64,000 nt of DNA from Sedimenticola selenatireducens (GTDB lineage: Bacteria; Pseudomonadota; Gammaproteobacteria; Chromatiales; Chromatiaceae), in contig NZ_VMNH01000022.1 in the NCBI RefSeq assembly GCF_007625115.1, forward strand, positions 1-64,000. Reading direction: 5' to 3'. Position 1 is the first letter of the stretch; the number at the start of each line of letters is the position of its first letter. The notes under the pieces are model-generated. The model saw only the letters and a program-made list of their open reading frames with translations. It did no database searches and was not told where the DNA came from. This document shows positions 39,605 through 49,126 of this stretch, piece by piece. Position numbers and translations under genes: made by a program.

Positions 39605-39949
39605 ATGAAAATAGGCGTCACCAGCCAGAACTGGCGCACCATCACCGGCCACGCGGGAAAAGCGCGCCGGGTCCTGGTGTATTCACCCGGAGCGGATGGC
39701 TATCCCGTGGAGGTTCAACGCATCGACTTGCCCAAGGAGATGAGCATGCACGAGTACCACGGCGAGGATCATCCATTCTACGCCCTGGATGCGTTGATCA
39801 CCGCTGGTTGTGGCAACGGCTTTGTAAAGCGCATGGCCGGGTATGGTGTGGATGTGTTCGTGACCTCCATGAGTGATCCTGCAGCTGCCGCAGCCGACCT
39901 GTTGGCAGGCAAACCGCTACCGCCTCCGCAGCCCCATGGTCACGATTGA
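39605..39949 (+). CDS. Dinitrogenase iron-molybdenum cofactor (NifX/NifB-C) family protein
   Basis: A 114-residue NifX/NafY-like domain protein (MKIGVTSQNWRTITGHAGKAR at the start, then DALITAGCGNGFVKRMAGYGV and a short His-rich tail PHGHD). Family members carry Fe-S or Fe-Mo cofactor precursors, but many non-nitrogen-fixing bacteria have stand-alone versions of unknown function, and no nif gene is near. The ATG has GGAGAC upstream. The end overlaps the next gene by 14 nt. Confidence 0.8.
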   Translation: MKIGVTSQNWRTITGHAGKARRVLVYSPGADGYPVEVQRIDLPKEMSMHEYHGEDHPFYALDALITAGCGNGFVKRMAGYGVDVFVTSMSDPAAAAADLLAGKPLPPPQPHGHD

Positions 39950-40373
39950 GCCAACCAGGGACCGCTTTACCCGCAACTACCTCATCTTTCTGGGCGTCCT
40001 CGGTGGCCTGTTGCTCGCCTGGTGGTTGCCGACTCTCGATCCCCGGGTCTGGGGCCTCAACGACCAGTTGGCGACCGACCCAGAGCTGGCCGTATATAGC
40101 TACAGATTTCGGGTTCAGTCCATCGATAATGGCGTGGCGCGGGTCTACAGCCCACGCTCCACGCGCATCCCGGCGTTGCGCTTCCTGGCCATCGTTGAGC
40201 CACGCTTGCGCGGCCGCCACGCGAACGATCCTCAGGTCATCGCAGCCCAGCGCAAACTGGGTAAAGTACAAGGACGGGCACGCGAAATCGTCTTGTTCCA
40301 CCCTGGAGTGAGTCGCCTGGTCTGGGTGGAGGACATTGACTGGTATGCCAGGCGGGGAATAGTGATACCCTAA
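39936..40373 (+). CDS. Membrane-anchored hypothetical protein, last gene of the TDT operon
   Basis: A 145-residue protein with a short cytoplasmic head, one transmembrane helix (about 16-32, YLIFLGVLGGLLLAWWLP) and a basic extracytoplasmic domain of about 110 residues. No family recognised. The ATG at 39936 overlaps the NifX-like gene by 14 nt without its own ribosome-binding site, suggesting coupled translation; an upstream in-frame start at 39873 would lie entirely inside that gene. Between its stop and 40576 no gene is seen. Confidence 0.7.
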   Translation: MVTIEPTRDRFTRNYLIFLGVLGGLLLAWWLPTLDPRVWGLNDQLATDPELAVYSYRFRVQSIDNGVARVYSPRSTRIPALRFLAIVEPRLRGRHANDPQVIAAQRKLGKVQGRAREIVLFHPGVSRLVWVEDIDWYARRGIVIP

Positions 40374-40576
40374 CCACACAAATGCCGGATGTCCCAAGGA
40401 GCAGGGCCAGAAAAAGCCTAATGGGCCTTCATTGACGCTGCTAAACCTAGTCGCGGTAAAGGGGCTTGACGTATTGGCCTAGGAAAGTAACCACGTTGCT
40501 AAAGATTATTTTTGAAGAAATTTCTGAAGATGGTATTTTTTGGAGCTCGGCCAAGTAGGCGTATTGATGACTGCTT

Positions 40577-41815
40577 TTAGGAGCCCCAGAGTGTGGACAG
40601 AGGAGCAGCCCATAGGTTGCTACCCAGAGGCATTGTTTCATCACCATCGTACAGCAACACACCTGCTGTGAACTGATCACCAGCCAGACTGGCGAGTTTT
40701 TTCAATCCACGCAGATCTTGTTCTTTGACAGTGGCAGAGGCTTTTACTTCGACGCCTACCAGTTGTCTTGCGCTGTTCTCAATCACCACATCAACTTCAT
40801 ACTTGTCCGCATCCCGGTAGTACAGTAGCCGATAATCATCATCAGAGGTTGCCGTGTGTTTGAGCAATTCACTGAAGACAAAGCTCTCCAGAATGTGCCC
40901 GTAGCCTGTTTTGTCCAACTCAATATCTTTGTGGCCAATGTTGGTGAGCGCGCCCAACAAACCGGAATCGATGAACTGAAGCTTTGGGGTCTTGACCACG
41001 CGTTTCAAGCGATTGCGTGCCCATACGTCAATACGTTTCAGCAGGTACATATGTTCAAATACACTGATGTAGCGAGAGACCGTCTTGCCATCGAGACCGA
41101 CTTGACCGCCTAACTCGGAGTAGTTGCACATCTGACCAGCGGTCTGCGCCAGTGCGCGTAGAAAGCGTGGCAACTGATCCAGTTTATCGATTTCGGCGAC
41201 ATCGCGGACGTCGCGTTGAAGAATGGCATTGATGTACTGCCGTGCCCAGGTAGTACGTCGTTTTTCCGTTGGTCTCGCAACTGCTTCCGGGTATCCTCCA
41301 CGTAGAACGCGCTCTACCAGATTGCTGCCGAGTACAGGGGGATTCGATATCAGGATTTCTCCGACAAAAACGCGATCTATCCAGTTAGCTGGTCTGTTCT
41401 CGATTTCACTCTGTGATAGGGGTAAAAGCATCAAGGTTTCCATGCGCCCGGCCAGCGAGTCGGCAACCGTGGGTAGCGCCATCAGATTGGCCGAGCCAGT
41501 GATCAGAAACCGCCCCGGGCGACGATCCTCGTCAACGCTTTTCTTGATAGCCAGAAGCAACTCGGGCGCACGCTGGATTTCATCGATGACGGCGCGATCC
41601 AGATTGCGAATCATGCCGACCGGGTCTTCACGCGCTGACAACAATGTCAGTTCATCATCCAGGGTCAGGTAGTGCAGTCCCCGTTCAGCGATTTTGCGTA
41701 CCAGGGTCGTTTTGCCAGCCTGGCGTGGCCCGGCAAGTAAAACCACGGGTGTATCCTGCAAAGCCTCATCAATTCGTGGTTCAATCCAACGTGGATACAG
41801 GGATGGTGTATTCAT
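40577..41815 (-). CDS. AAA ATPase with DUF4143 domain
   Basis: A 412-residue member of the AAA_14/DUF4143 group: N-terminal P-loop LAGPRQAGKTTLV (about 27-39), Walker B in RAVIDEIQRAPE, sensor-like RFLITGSANLM, and a C-terminal DUF4143 region whose DVVIENSARQLVGVEVKAS resembles a PD-(D/E)xK nuclease core. The function of the family is not established; such genes are common in accessory DNA and sometimes proposed as toxin-antitoxin or defence-related. It stands alone here, on the opposite strand to its neighbours. Confidence 0.85.
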   Translation of the reverse strand: MNTPSLYPRWIEPRIDEALQDTPVVLLAGPRQAGKTTLVRKIAERGLHYLTLDDELTLLSAREDPVGMIRNLDRAVIDEIQRAPELLLAIKKSVDEDRRPGRFLITGSANLMALPTVADSLAGRMETLMLLPLSQSEIENRPANWIDRVFVGEILISNPPVLGSNLVERVLRGGYPEAVARPTEKRRTTWARQYINAILQRDVRDVAEIDKLDQLPRFLRALAQTAGQMCNYSELGGQVGLDGKTVSRYISVFEHMYLLKRIDVWARNRLKRVVKTPKLQFIDSGLLGALTNIGHKDIELDKTGYGHILESFVFSELLKHTATSDDDYRLLYYRDADKYEVDVVIENSARQLVGVEVKASATVKEQDLRGLKKLASLAGDQFTAGVLLYDGDETMPLGSNLWAAPLSTLWGS

Positions 41816-42110
41816 AGCGAAACAATATCGTAAATTGCGGAATGTTTCAACGTAAATAATGGAATAAGAAGGCGTAAAACAAGGAAATATAGAGGCGTGT
41901 GCGAACTATACCAATCGGGAAAGGGTTGGGGAGTGCCGGAAATCAATCGGCACATTTCGAGCATTTTGAAGCATTTTCTGAGCATGGTATTTTTCATGGT
42001 ATTTCCAATTAGAAGGAAAATAAGCCATTGAATATAAGAGATAAAAATGGCTCGTTTACAATCGAGTGGGAGTGGCCGGTACCGGTAGGCACTGTCTGCG
42101 CTGATTGGCA

Positions 42111-42323
42111 TTAATTTGATTTGATATCGATACCGCGTGAATCTGGGCTATGCCTCTGAAATGCGAGGTATGCTAATGCGCCGACCAGTGCCAAACTCAC
42201 GCAATTGGCGCACAAAATAGCCAACAGGGTGGTCGTTTCCTTGGACCTCAAAGGAGATTGCTGGGAGCGTGACGCGGAAAACAGCTGATTGGTCTCAGTG
42301 GCAGTGGACAGTGAACTGATGAT
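42111..42323 (-). pseudogene. Possible remnant of a membrane protein gene
   Basis: A minus-strand frame of about 70 codons without an ATG contains a convincing membrane helix (AILCANCVSLALVGALAYLA) followed by a polar tail to TAA. It may be the C-terminal end of a lost gene. The rest of the 620-bp gap 41816-42436 shows no gene; a guaA-end-like 15-mer lies at 42061-42075. Confidence 0.25.
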
Positions 42324-42436
42324 TCAATGGCTGGGGTTTGGTGATCCCGCAATTCTTAGCCATTGACCCGTCTGATTCGATAGGATAGCTTCGTTCGATC
42401 TGAGCTTCAGAAATCAGCGGCGGGTAGATCATTGCA

Positions 42437-43528
42437 ATGCGTGGGCCTTATCACTCGGGGCTTGTAGGAGCCTTAATAGTTACCCTCTTGGGTGTCGCCT
42501 ATCTCTTCCTGCAACAGGGTGCAGAAGCACCACTCTCTCTGCATTCAGCCAATGCTGCTAGCGCACCGGCTGAGAAGGTCGTATCGGTCGAGGCTGTGCA
42601 AGTTTCCGTCGATACAGTGCTCGAAACCATCCATGCGGTCGCTTCCTTGAAGCCAAACGAGGCGGTCGTTGTATCGCCGGAAATTGCCGGGCGCATTGCA
42701 CGCATGCCGTTTGCCGAAGGTGACAAGGTTGAAGCGGGTGCGGTCTTGGTTGAACTTGATTTTACCATCCTGCAAGCGGAATTGAGTAAGGCGCAGTCTG
42801 AACTGGCCCTTGCCGAAACAAACCGAAATAGGATGATGTCCCTTGCAAAGCAGGGTACTGGCTCGTTCCGTGAGCGTGACGAGGCGGTCGCTGCCTATCA
42901 GTCGGCTCAAGCGAACCTTGCCCTTGCCAAGGCGCGGCTAGAGAAATCGACGATTACGGCACCTTTCTCGGGTGTGATCGGGGTGCGTTCGGTGAGTATT
43001 GGGGCCTATGTCAGTCCAGGTCACCACATCGTGGAACTCGTTGATATTGATCCGATCAAGGTGGATTTTCGAGTGCCGGAACTCGCCCTCCCTAGCTTAC
43101 AGCCGGGCCAATTCGTTCGCGTCACCGTCGATGCCCTGCCGGGTCAGGTTTTTGATGGTGAGGTCTACGTTATCGATCCCATCGTGGATGCAAACGGGCG
43201 CGCTATTCGACTGCGTGCCCAAATACCGAATCCTAACGGTCGGTTGTCTCCGGGGCTGTTCGCCCGAGTGCAGATTGTCGTCGAGCGGCGCGAAAATGCA
43301 TTGCTGATTCCTGAGCCAGCGGTATTTGCGGACGGCCAGGCACGTTATGTCTACCGGATTGTGGATGGACGTGCAGTGCAGACGGAGATTGAGCTGGGCC
43401 AGCGCCAACCGGGCTTTGTCGAAGTACGCAGCGGAGTGGATCGCGATACCGTCGTTGTCACGGCCGGACACCAGCAGATCAGGGACGGTAGCCGGGTAAC
43501 AATCGTTAAGCCCCGCGCTGGTACTTGA
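42437..43528 (+). CDS. RND efflux periplasmic adaptor, system 3
   Basis: A 363-residue membrane fusion protein of the MdtA/MexE-like group with an N-terminal hydrophobic segment (LVGALIVTLLGVAYLFL), lipoyl halves (VSPEIAGRIARMPFAEGDKV; TITAPFSGVIGVRSV), a short alpha hairpin (about 105-165) and beta-barrel/MP domains ending ITIVKP-like. It lies one base before the pump gene. It is shorter than, and not closely similar to, the adaptors of systems 1 and 2. Confidence 0.92.
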   Translation: MRGPYHSGLVGALIVTLLGVAYLFLQQGAEAPLSLHSANAASAPAEKVVSVEAVQVSVDTVLETIHAVASLKPNEAVVVSPEIAGRIARMPFAEGDKVEAGAVLVELDFTILQAELSKAQSELALAETNRNRMMSLAKQGTGSFRERDEAVAAYQSAQANLALAKARLEKSTITAPFSGVIGVRSVSIGAYVSPGHHIVELVDIDPIKVDFRVPELALPSLQPGQFVRVTVDALPGQVFDGEVYVIDPIVDANGRAIRLRAQIPNPNGRLSPGLFARVQIVVERRENALLIPEPAVFADGQARYVYRIVDGRAVQTEIELGQRQPGFVEVRSGVDRDTVVVTAGHQQIRDGSRVTIVKPRAGT

Positions 43529-43529
43529 G

Positions 43530-46500
43530 ATGGGGTTCTTCGAATTCTTCATTCGCAGGCCTGTCTTTTCGACAGTCATGAGCCTGATCATTATTCTGAT
43601 CGGTATCGTTTCCTATTCACGGCTCACCGTCCGGGAATATCCGAACATTGATGAGCCCGTCGTCTCCGTTAAGACCGGCTATCAAGGCGCCAGCGCCGAG
43701 ATCATCGAGACCCAGGTCACCCAGGTTCTTGAAAGCTCCATCGCCGGCATCGAAGGCATCGACACGATGACCTCGAGCAGCAAGCCGGAACAAAGTCTGA
43801 TCACTGTGCGGTTTCGCATGACCACCGATCCTGACGTCGCTGCAAGCGACGTGCGTGACCGCGTGGCGCGGGTTCGTAGCCGGTTGCCTACCGAGATTGA
43901 TGAGCCGGTAATCGCGAAGGTGGAAGCGGATGCACAGGCGATCATTTATGTTGCTTTCACCAGTGATCGCCATAAGCCGATTGAAATCTCCGATTATGCC
44001 GACCGCTACGTCCGGGACCGCCTGCAGAATATTCCTGGCGTTGCTGAGGTACGAATCTTTGGCGAAAGGCGTTACGCCATGCGCATCTGGCTCGATCGTG
44101 CCCGCTTGGCTGCCTATGACCTGACGGTTGCGGATGTAGAGAACGCTCTGCGTGAGCAGAATGTGGAAGTGCCCTCGGGCCGGATCGAGAGCCTGGACCG
44201 GGAGTTTACCGTCCTGTCACGAACAGGTTTGGTGACGCCGGAAGAGTTTGAGCGTGTCGTCGTGAAGGATGTAGGCGGCTTTCCGGTGAGCCTGCGCGAT
44301 GTTGCGAAAGTGGAGTTGGGGCCTCAGGATGAGCGGCGCATTACCCGGTTCAATGGCAATGGTGCGGTCATCCTTGGTGTGGTCAAACAGGCGACCGCCA
44401 ACCCTCTCGACGTGTCCGTTGCTATGCGTGAGATCTTGCCCGAACTGTCCCGCGATTTACCCCAGGGTATGAACGCCACTATAGCCTACGACAAGTCCAT
44501 TTTTATCGATCGTTCTATTGAGGCTGTATATGTCACCATTGCCGAGGCAGTCGCCCTCGTCGTCGCCGTCATATTCTTCTTTTTGAGGACCGTAAGGGCG
44601 ACGATTATCCCTCTCGTCACGATTCCGGTCTCGCTCATTGGTGCCTTTGCACTGATGGACTTGATGGGTTTTTCCATCAATACACTGACACTCCTGGCAA
44701 TGGTTCTGGCTATCGGTCTTGTTGTCGATGATGCGATTGTCGTACTTGAGAACATTCACCGTCATGTCGAAAAGGGCATGAAGCCGTTTCGTGCAGCGGT
44801 CTTGGGTATACGTGAAATTTCGAGTGCCGTAATCGCGATGACACTGACGCTTGCCGCAGTCTATGCGCCAGTTGCCTTTGCGCCGGGCCGAACCGGTAAG
44901 TTGTTCGCGGAATTCGCTCTGACCTTGGCTGGCGCGGTCCTGGTGTCTGGTCTCGTGGCGCTGACGCTTAGTCCGATGATGTGTTCTCGCTTGCTCCGCG
45001 AACATGAGACTCATGGTCGGGCGTACAATTTTCTGGAGCGATTCATCCGTGGACTCGATACCAGTTACAATAAGATTCTCACAATCACCCTCCGCATGCG
45101 TCCCGTGGTCGTGGCCGTCGCGCTTATCGCCGCAGGTGCAGGCTACTTCCTTCTCACAGGGCTAAAGTCGGAACTGGCGCCGATTGAGGATCGTGGCGTG
45201 CTTTTCACCGCCGGTAATGCACCCGAAGGCTCGACCATCGATTTCACCGGTCGCTATGTGGCAGATTTTGAGGCAATGCTGCGGGATATCCCCGAGGTGC
45301 AGCACTCTTTCGTCATCATCGGTTCACGTGCGGTAACCGAACTGATCTCGTTCTCCCCGCTTATTCCCTGGGAACAGCGTGAGCGTACTCAGATGGAAAT
45401 CCTGCGTGAGCTTGGTCCAAAACTTAAAAAGGTTACGGGCGTTCGCGCCTTCGGCAACAACCCCGGATCCTTCGGTCAGAGTGCCCGCAATAAGCCAGTC
45501 GAGTTTGTCATCCAGACCCCAGAGAGCTACCAACAACTTGATGAGTATGTGGAATCGATCCTTGCGGAGGCCGAGAAATATCCTGGTCTTATCAATCTCG
45601 ATAGCGATCTCCGGTTGAACAAGCCACAGATCGATGTGGTGATGGACCGCGACCGGGTGGCTGACATGGGCGCGGGCGTGCTGACTGTCGGACGGACATT
45701 GGAAACCTTGCTTGGCGGCCGGCAGGTGACGCGTTTCAATCAGAACGGTGAGCAGTACGACGTTATCGTCCAGGTCGCACTTGATGATCGCCGTACACCC
45801 GGTGATCTCAATGACATATACGTGCGCGGTCGCGCTGGAACGATGGTACAGCTGTCGAACCTTGTTCAGATGCACGAGACCGTCGCCCCCAAGGAGCTGA
45901 ATCGCTTCAACCAATTCCGCTCGGCCACGATCACTGGCAATATCGCGCCCGGATATTCGCTTGGTGATGGACTTGATTTTCTCGAGTCCGCTGCTCAGCG
46001 CGTCCTGCCGCAGTCGGCGCGCTACGACTTGTCTGGCGAGTCCCGCGAATTCAAGGAGACGGGTAGTAGTCTGCTGTTCGTCTTTGTGCTGGCACTCGGG
46101 TTCATCTTTCTTGTGCTCGCGGCGCAGTTCGAGAGTTTTGTGGATCCGCTCATCATTATGCTTACAGTGCCGTTGACCATGACGGGTGCATTGCTCGCAC
46201 TCAACCTGACTGACGGAACCCTGAACATCTACAGTGAGATTGGTCTGGTAACACTGATCGGCTTGATCAGCAAGCACGGCATCCTGATCGTCGAATTCGC
46301 CAACACTCTCCAAGCACAGGGTAAGTCGGTCCGGGACGCGGTGATCGAGGCGGCAGGGCTGCGGCTGCGCCCGATCCTGATGACCACGTCAGCCATGGTG
46401 GCGGGCGCCCTGCCTCTCGCCATGGCGACGGGAGCGGGTGCGCAAAGCCGGCAGGATATCGGATGGGTGATCGTCGGGGGCATGACCTTCGGGACCCTTT

Positions 46501-46607
46501 TGACGCTGTTCGTGTTGCCGACGGCCTATGTGCTGCTTGCCAAAGATCTATCCAAGCGAGAAGTGATCGACGAGCTGGCGGTCGATCTTCCGAAGGCAGT
46601 TGAATAG
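43530..46607 (+). CDS. RND efflux permease, system 3 (HAE-1 type)
   Basis: A 1025-residue AcrB-family proton/drug antiporter. It starts FFIRRPVFSTVMSLIIILIG, has REYPNIDEPVVSV, the TM4 acidic pair in GLVVDDAIVVLENI near residue 394, and GLISKHGILIVEFAN in the second half, the canonical HAE-1 pattern. Probable substrates are amphiphilic drugs, but this is a family-level statement. No outer-membrane channel gene is adjacent; the pair could use a TolC encoded elsewhere. Confidence 0.94.
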   Translation: MGFFEFFIRRPVFSTVMSLIIILIGIVSYSRLTVREYPNIDEPVVSVKTGYQGASAEIIETQVTQVLESSIAGIEGIDTMTSSSKPEQSLITVRFRMTTDPDVAASDVRDRVARVRSRLPTEIDEPVIAKVEADAQAIIYVAFTSDRHKPIEISDYADRYVRDRLQNIPGVAEVRIFGERRYAMRIWLDRARLAAYDLTVADVENALREQNVEVPSGRIESLDREFTVLSRTGLVTPEEFERVVVKDVGGFPVSLRDVAKVELGPQDERRITRFNGNGAVILGVVKQATANPLDVSVAMREILPELSRDLPQGMNATIAYDKSIFIDRSIEAVYVTIAEAVALVVAVIFFFLRTVRATIIPLVTIPVSLIGAFALMDLMGFSINTLTLLAMVLAIGLVVDDAIVVLENIHRHVEKGMKPFRAAVLGIREISSAVIAMTLTLAAVYAPVAFAPGRTGKLFAEFALTLAGAVLVSGLVALTLSPMMCSRLLREHETHGRAYNFLERFIRGLDTSYNKILTITLRMRPVVVAVALIAAGAGYFLLTGLKSELAPIEDRGVLFTAGNAPEGSTIDFTGRYVADFEAMLRDIPEVQHSFVIIGSRAVTELISFSPLIPWEQRERTQMEILRELGPKLKKVTGVRAFGNNPGSFGQSARNKPVEFVIQTPESYQQLDEYVESILAEAEKYPGLINLDSDLRLNKPQIDVVMDRDRVADMGAGVLTVGRTLETLLGGRQVTRFNQNGEQYDVIVQVALDDRRTPGDLNDIYVRGRAGTMVQLSNLVQMHETVAPKELNRFNQFRSATITGNIAPGYSLGDGLDFLESAAQRVLPQSARYDLSGESREFKETGSSLLFVFVLALGFIFLVLAAQFESFVDPLIIMLTVPLTMTGALLALNLTDGTLNIYSEIGLVTLIGLISKHGILIVEFANTLQAQGKSVRDAVIEAAGLRLRPILMTTSAMVAGALPLAMATGAGAQSRQDIGWVIVGGMTFGTLLTLFVLPTAYVLLAKDLSKREVIDELAVDLPKAVE

Positions 46608-46737
46608 ACGAAGGCAGTGTATGCAGAGCAGAAGGGGGTATAGATGTTGGGTCAACTGCAACAGGCCCTTTCGGTCTCCAGCGCCGATCTTCTTCAAAAT
46701 GGATTAGCTATAGCATGTTGTGATTAGGGTGCTTTTG

Positions 46738-46766
46738 CTGGCATCGACGCTATGAAAAAGTATAAT
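46738..46766 (+). promoter_or_regulatory. Sigma70-type promoter of tadA
   Basis: A -35-like CTGGCA (46738-46743), a 17-bp spacer and a perfect TATAAT (46761-46766) lie 23 bp before the tadA start. Confidence 0.5.
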
Positions 46767-46783
46767 TCGTTGAAATTACGTGA

Positions 46784-47302
<519 letters not shown>

Positions 47303-47310
47303 TCTTTTGC

Positions 47311-48705
47311 TCACAACACGGCGGGCATTGTGCTGATGATCGCCTCGGTTTTTTTCTTTTTCTGTTTTTTGTTGTGCCAGACCAGTAGATCGTAATAGCT
47401 GCGAATATTATCGACGTAATGGACCGGCTCTTTGCCCCGCGCAAAACCATGCTTTACCGTTTTGTAGTATTTCTTTTGTGCTAATAGAGGTAGATGTTGT
47501 TTTACATCAGACCACTTGTCCGGATCGCCATTGTTTCGCTGTGTCAGTATCCTGGCATCCTCCAGATGCCCTAACCCAACGTTGTAGCTAGCCAGTGCCA
47601 TCCAGGTACGATCGGGCTCTTGAATTCGCTCCGGTAGCTTTCTCCGCATTCTGCGTAAATAACGGGCGCCACCGGATATGCTCTCTTCGATGTCGGTACG
47701 ATCTTCAACATTCATCTGTTTAGCGGTAGCAGTGGTCAGCATCATGATTCCCTTGACCCCGGTGGGGGATACCGCGTCCGGATTCCAGTGTGATTCCTGA
47801 TAACCAATAGCGGCGAGCAACTGCCAGTCTATTCCTGTTGTTTCAGAGGCTTGTTTGAAGAAAGGGATGAGTGGAGGCAGTCTTTGCACCAGGTGGCGGG
47901 CAAAGGTGCGATTATCCACAAACCCCAGTTTCTCTACATAGCCGTAATAGCGCTCCAGCATCTGTTCAAGTGAGCCGTCATCCTTGATTTTGTTGATAAA
48001 GGTCTTGGCAGCTTTATAGAGACTGTTATCTTCCGCATGTGGGAAAGCCCAGGCGAGTGATTGTTCTTCTCCCAACTCAAAGGCGACCTTTAGTTCAGGG
48101 TGAAAGCGTCTGGCGAGCGATACTTCATTGGAATTTGCGATGGTGTAATCAATCAACTCTTCATTGACTAGGTTGAGCAGCTCTGCACTTTCTACCGACT
48201 GAAGGGCAGACCAATTCAATTCCGGATGCTCTTTTTTTAATTGATTTAACAGCTCCTCATGACTACTGCCAGCGAGTACCTCCAGAGCACCATCAATGGT
48301 GTCTGTAATCTTTTTTGGTCGCCGTTTACCTGCCTTGTAGACAAGCTGTGCAGAGACCGTTTGATATTCAGGGGTAAATCGCACGGCCACTTCCCGGGCT
48401 TTTGTTACACTTAAAGCCGCGGCTGCAAAATGGGCCTCATTACGGGTAATCGTTGGCAGGATCTGATCGAAGCTCTCAGGAATGATGTATTTCACCTTGA
48501 CGCCCAGTTCCTCGGCAAACTGCTCGACCAGTTCATACTCCAGGCCCCGAATCTCCTCTTTTTCTTTAAAGTAAGTGGTGGGGCTCAGGCGAGTCACCAC
48601 AATCAATTGACCCTCCTCCTTAATCCGCTCGATTAGAGGTTTCGGGATGCTACAGCTGACTACCATCAAGCAGAGCAGTAAGGTGAAGAACTTATAAATA
48701 TGCAT
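47311..48705 (-). CDS. mltF: Membrane-bound lytic murein transglycosylase F
   Basis: Cleaves peptidoglycan glycan strands to 1,6-anhydromuropeptides at the outer membrane. The 464-residue precursor has a lipoprotein signal (LCLMVVSC), an N-terminal solute-binding-protein-like regulatory domain (about 30-265) and a C-terminal SLT domain with the catalytic glutamate in GYQESHWNPDA, plus GVKGIMML and ASYNVGLGHLEDAR. The C-terminal tail is Lys-rich. Order and domain pairing match MltF, not MltC or Slt. Confidence 0.94.
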   Translation of the reverse strand: MHIYKFFTLLLCLMVVSCSIPKPLIERIKEEGQLIVVTRLSPTTYFKEKEEIRGLEYELVEQFAEELGVKVKYIIPESFDQILPTITRNEAHFAAAALSVTKAREVAVRFTPEYQTVSAQLVYKAGKRRPKKITDTIDGALEVLAGSSHEELLNQLKKEHPELNWSALQSVESAELLNLVNEELIDYTIANSNEVSLARRFHPELKVAFELGEEQSLAWAFPHAEDNSLYKAAKTFINKIKDDGSLEQMLERYYGYVEKLGFVDNRTFARHLVQRLPPLIPFFKQASETTGIDWQLLAAIGYQESHWNPDAVSPTGVKGIMMLTTATAKQMNVEDRTDIEESISGGARYLRRMRRKLPERIQEPDRTWMALASYNVGLGHLEDARILTQRNNGDPDKWSDVKQHLPLLAQKKYYKTVKHGFARGKEPVHYVDNIRSYYDLLVWHNKKQKKKKTEAIISTMPAVL

Positions 48706-48837
48706 CAGGTATCTTGATGTTTTGCCTTGGCGTTAATCATGGCTGAATTCTTCGCTATTCGACCGCCTATTCTAGAGTAGGTTTTACTAGATCGCGAAGC
48801 GATATCTATCTTATTGTTTTTATAAGGCTTTAATTGT

Positions 48838-48866
48838 TTGTCATGATGTCTTGCTATGAGGATAAT
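48838..48866 (+). promoter_or_regulatory. Promoter of tRNA-Ser
   Basis: TTGTCA (48838-48843), a 17-bp spacer and GATAAT (48861-48866), each one base from consensus, lie about 37 bp before the mature tRNA. Confidence 0.7.
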
Positions 48867-48902
48867 AACACCAGCCGAAAATAGGCTATGAATAGGCTAA
48901 TT

Positions 48903-48992
48903 GGAGAGGTGCCGGAGTGGCCGAACGGGACTGATTCGAAATCAGTTGACCCTTTGCGGGGTCCGAGGGTTCAAATCCCTCCCTCTCCGCCA
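48903..48992 (+). tRNA. tRNA-Ser(CGA)
   Basis: A 90-nt class II tRNA with acceptor stem GGAGAGG/CCTCTCC, anticodon stem ACTGA/TCAGT, loop TTCGAAA giving anticodon CGA (reads UCG), a long variable arm (GACCCTTTGCGGGGTC), T arm with GGTTCAAATCC and an encoded CCA end. It reads UCG codons. The Wadjet operon starts 134 nt downstream; tRNA 3' ends are frequent integration sites, but no second copy of the tRNA end was found. Confidence 0.97.
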
Positions 48993-49126
48993 ATTTATTT
49001 ATGTGATTTCACCCATTCATCGGTATGGCGGTGGTGTAAGCCGGGAACTTCTTTATAGAGCATATGATTACCCACCACAGCTACAACATCACATTATCAA
49101 TTCCCCAGAAAAGTGAGATTGCCTGA

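Noticed and set aside
39605-39949. NifX-like gene taken as evidence of nitrogen fixation
   Set aside because: No nif gene is present in the window and stand-alone NifX-type proteins are common in bacteria that do not fix nitrogen.
41812-42111. 99-codon minus-strand frame next to the AAA/DUF4143 gene
   Set aside because: Overlaps the ATPase start, has irregular composition and no recognisable family; most likely random.
45324-46313. 329-codon open frame on the minus strand inside RND permease 3
   Set aside because: Same situation: antisense shadow of a conserved permease, no recognisable domain or ribosome-binding site.
48965-48992. Search for a second copy of the tRNA-Ser 3' end downstream of the Wadjet locus as an att site
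   Set aside because: No convincing repeat of the T-arm/acceptor sequence was found up to trmO, so tRNA-mediated integration is not supported by an att pair.
49031-49078. GTGGTG...CACCAC pairing in the leader upstream of jetA
   Set aside because: The pairing needs a 2-base bulge and a 28-base loop; too weak to call a regulatory RNA.
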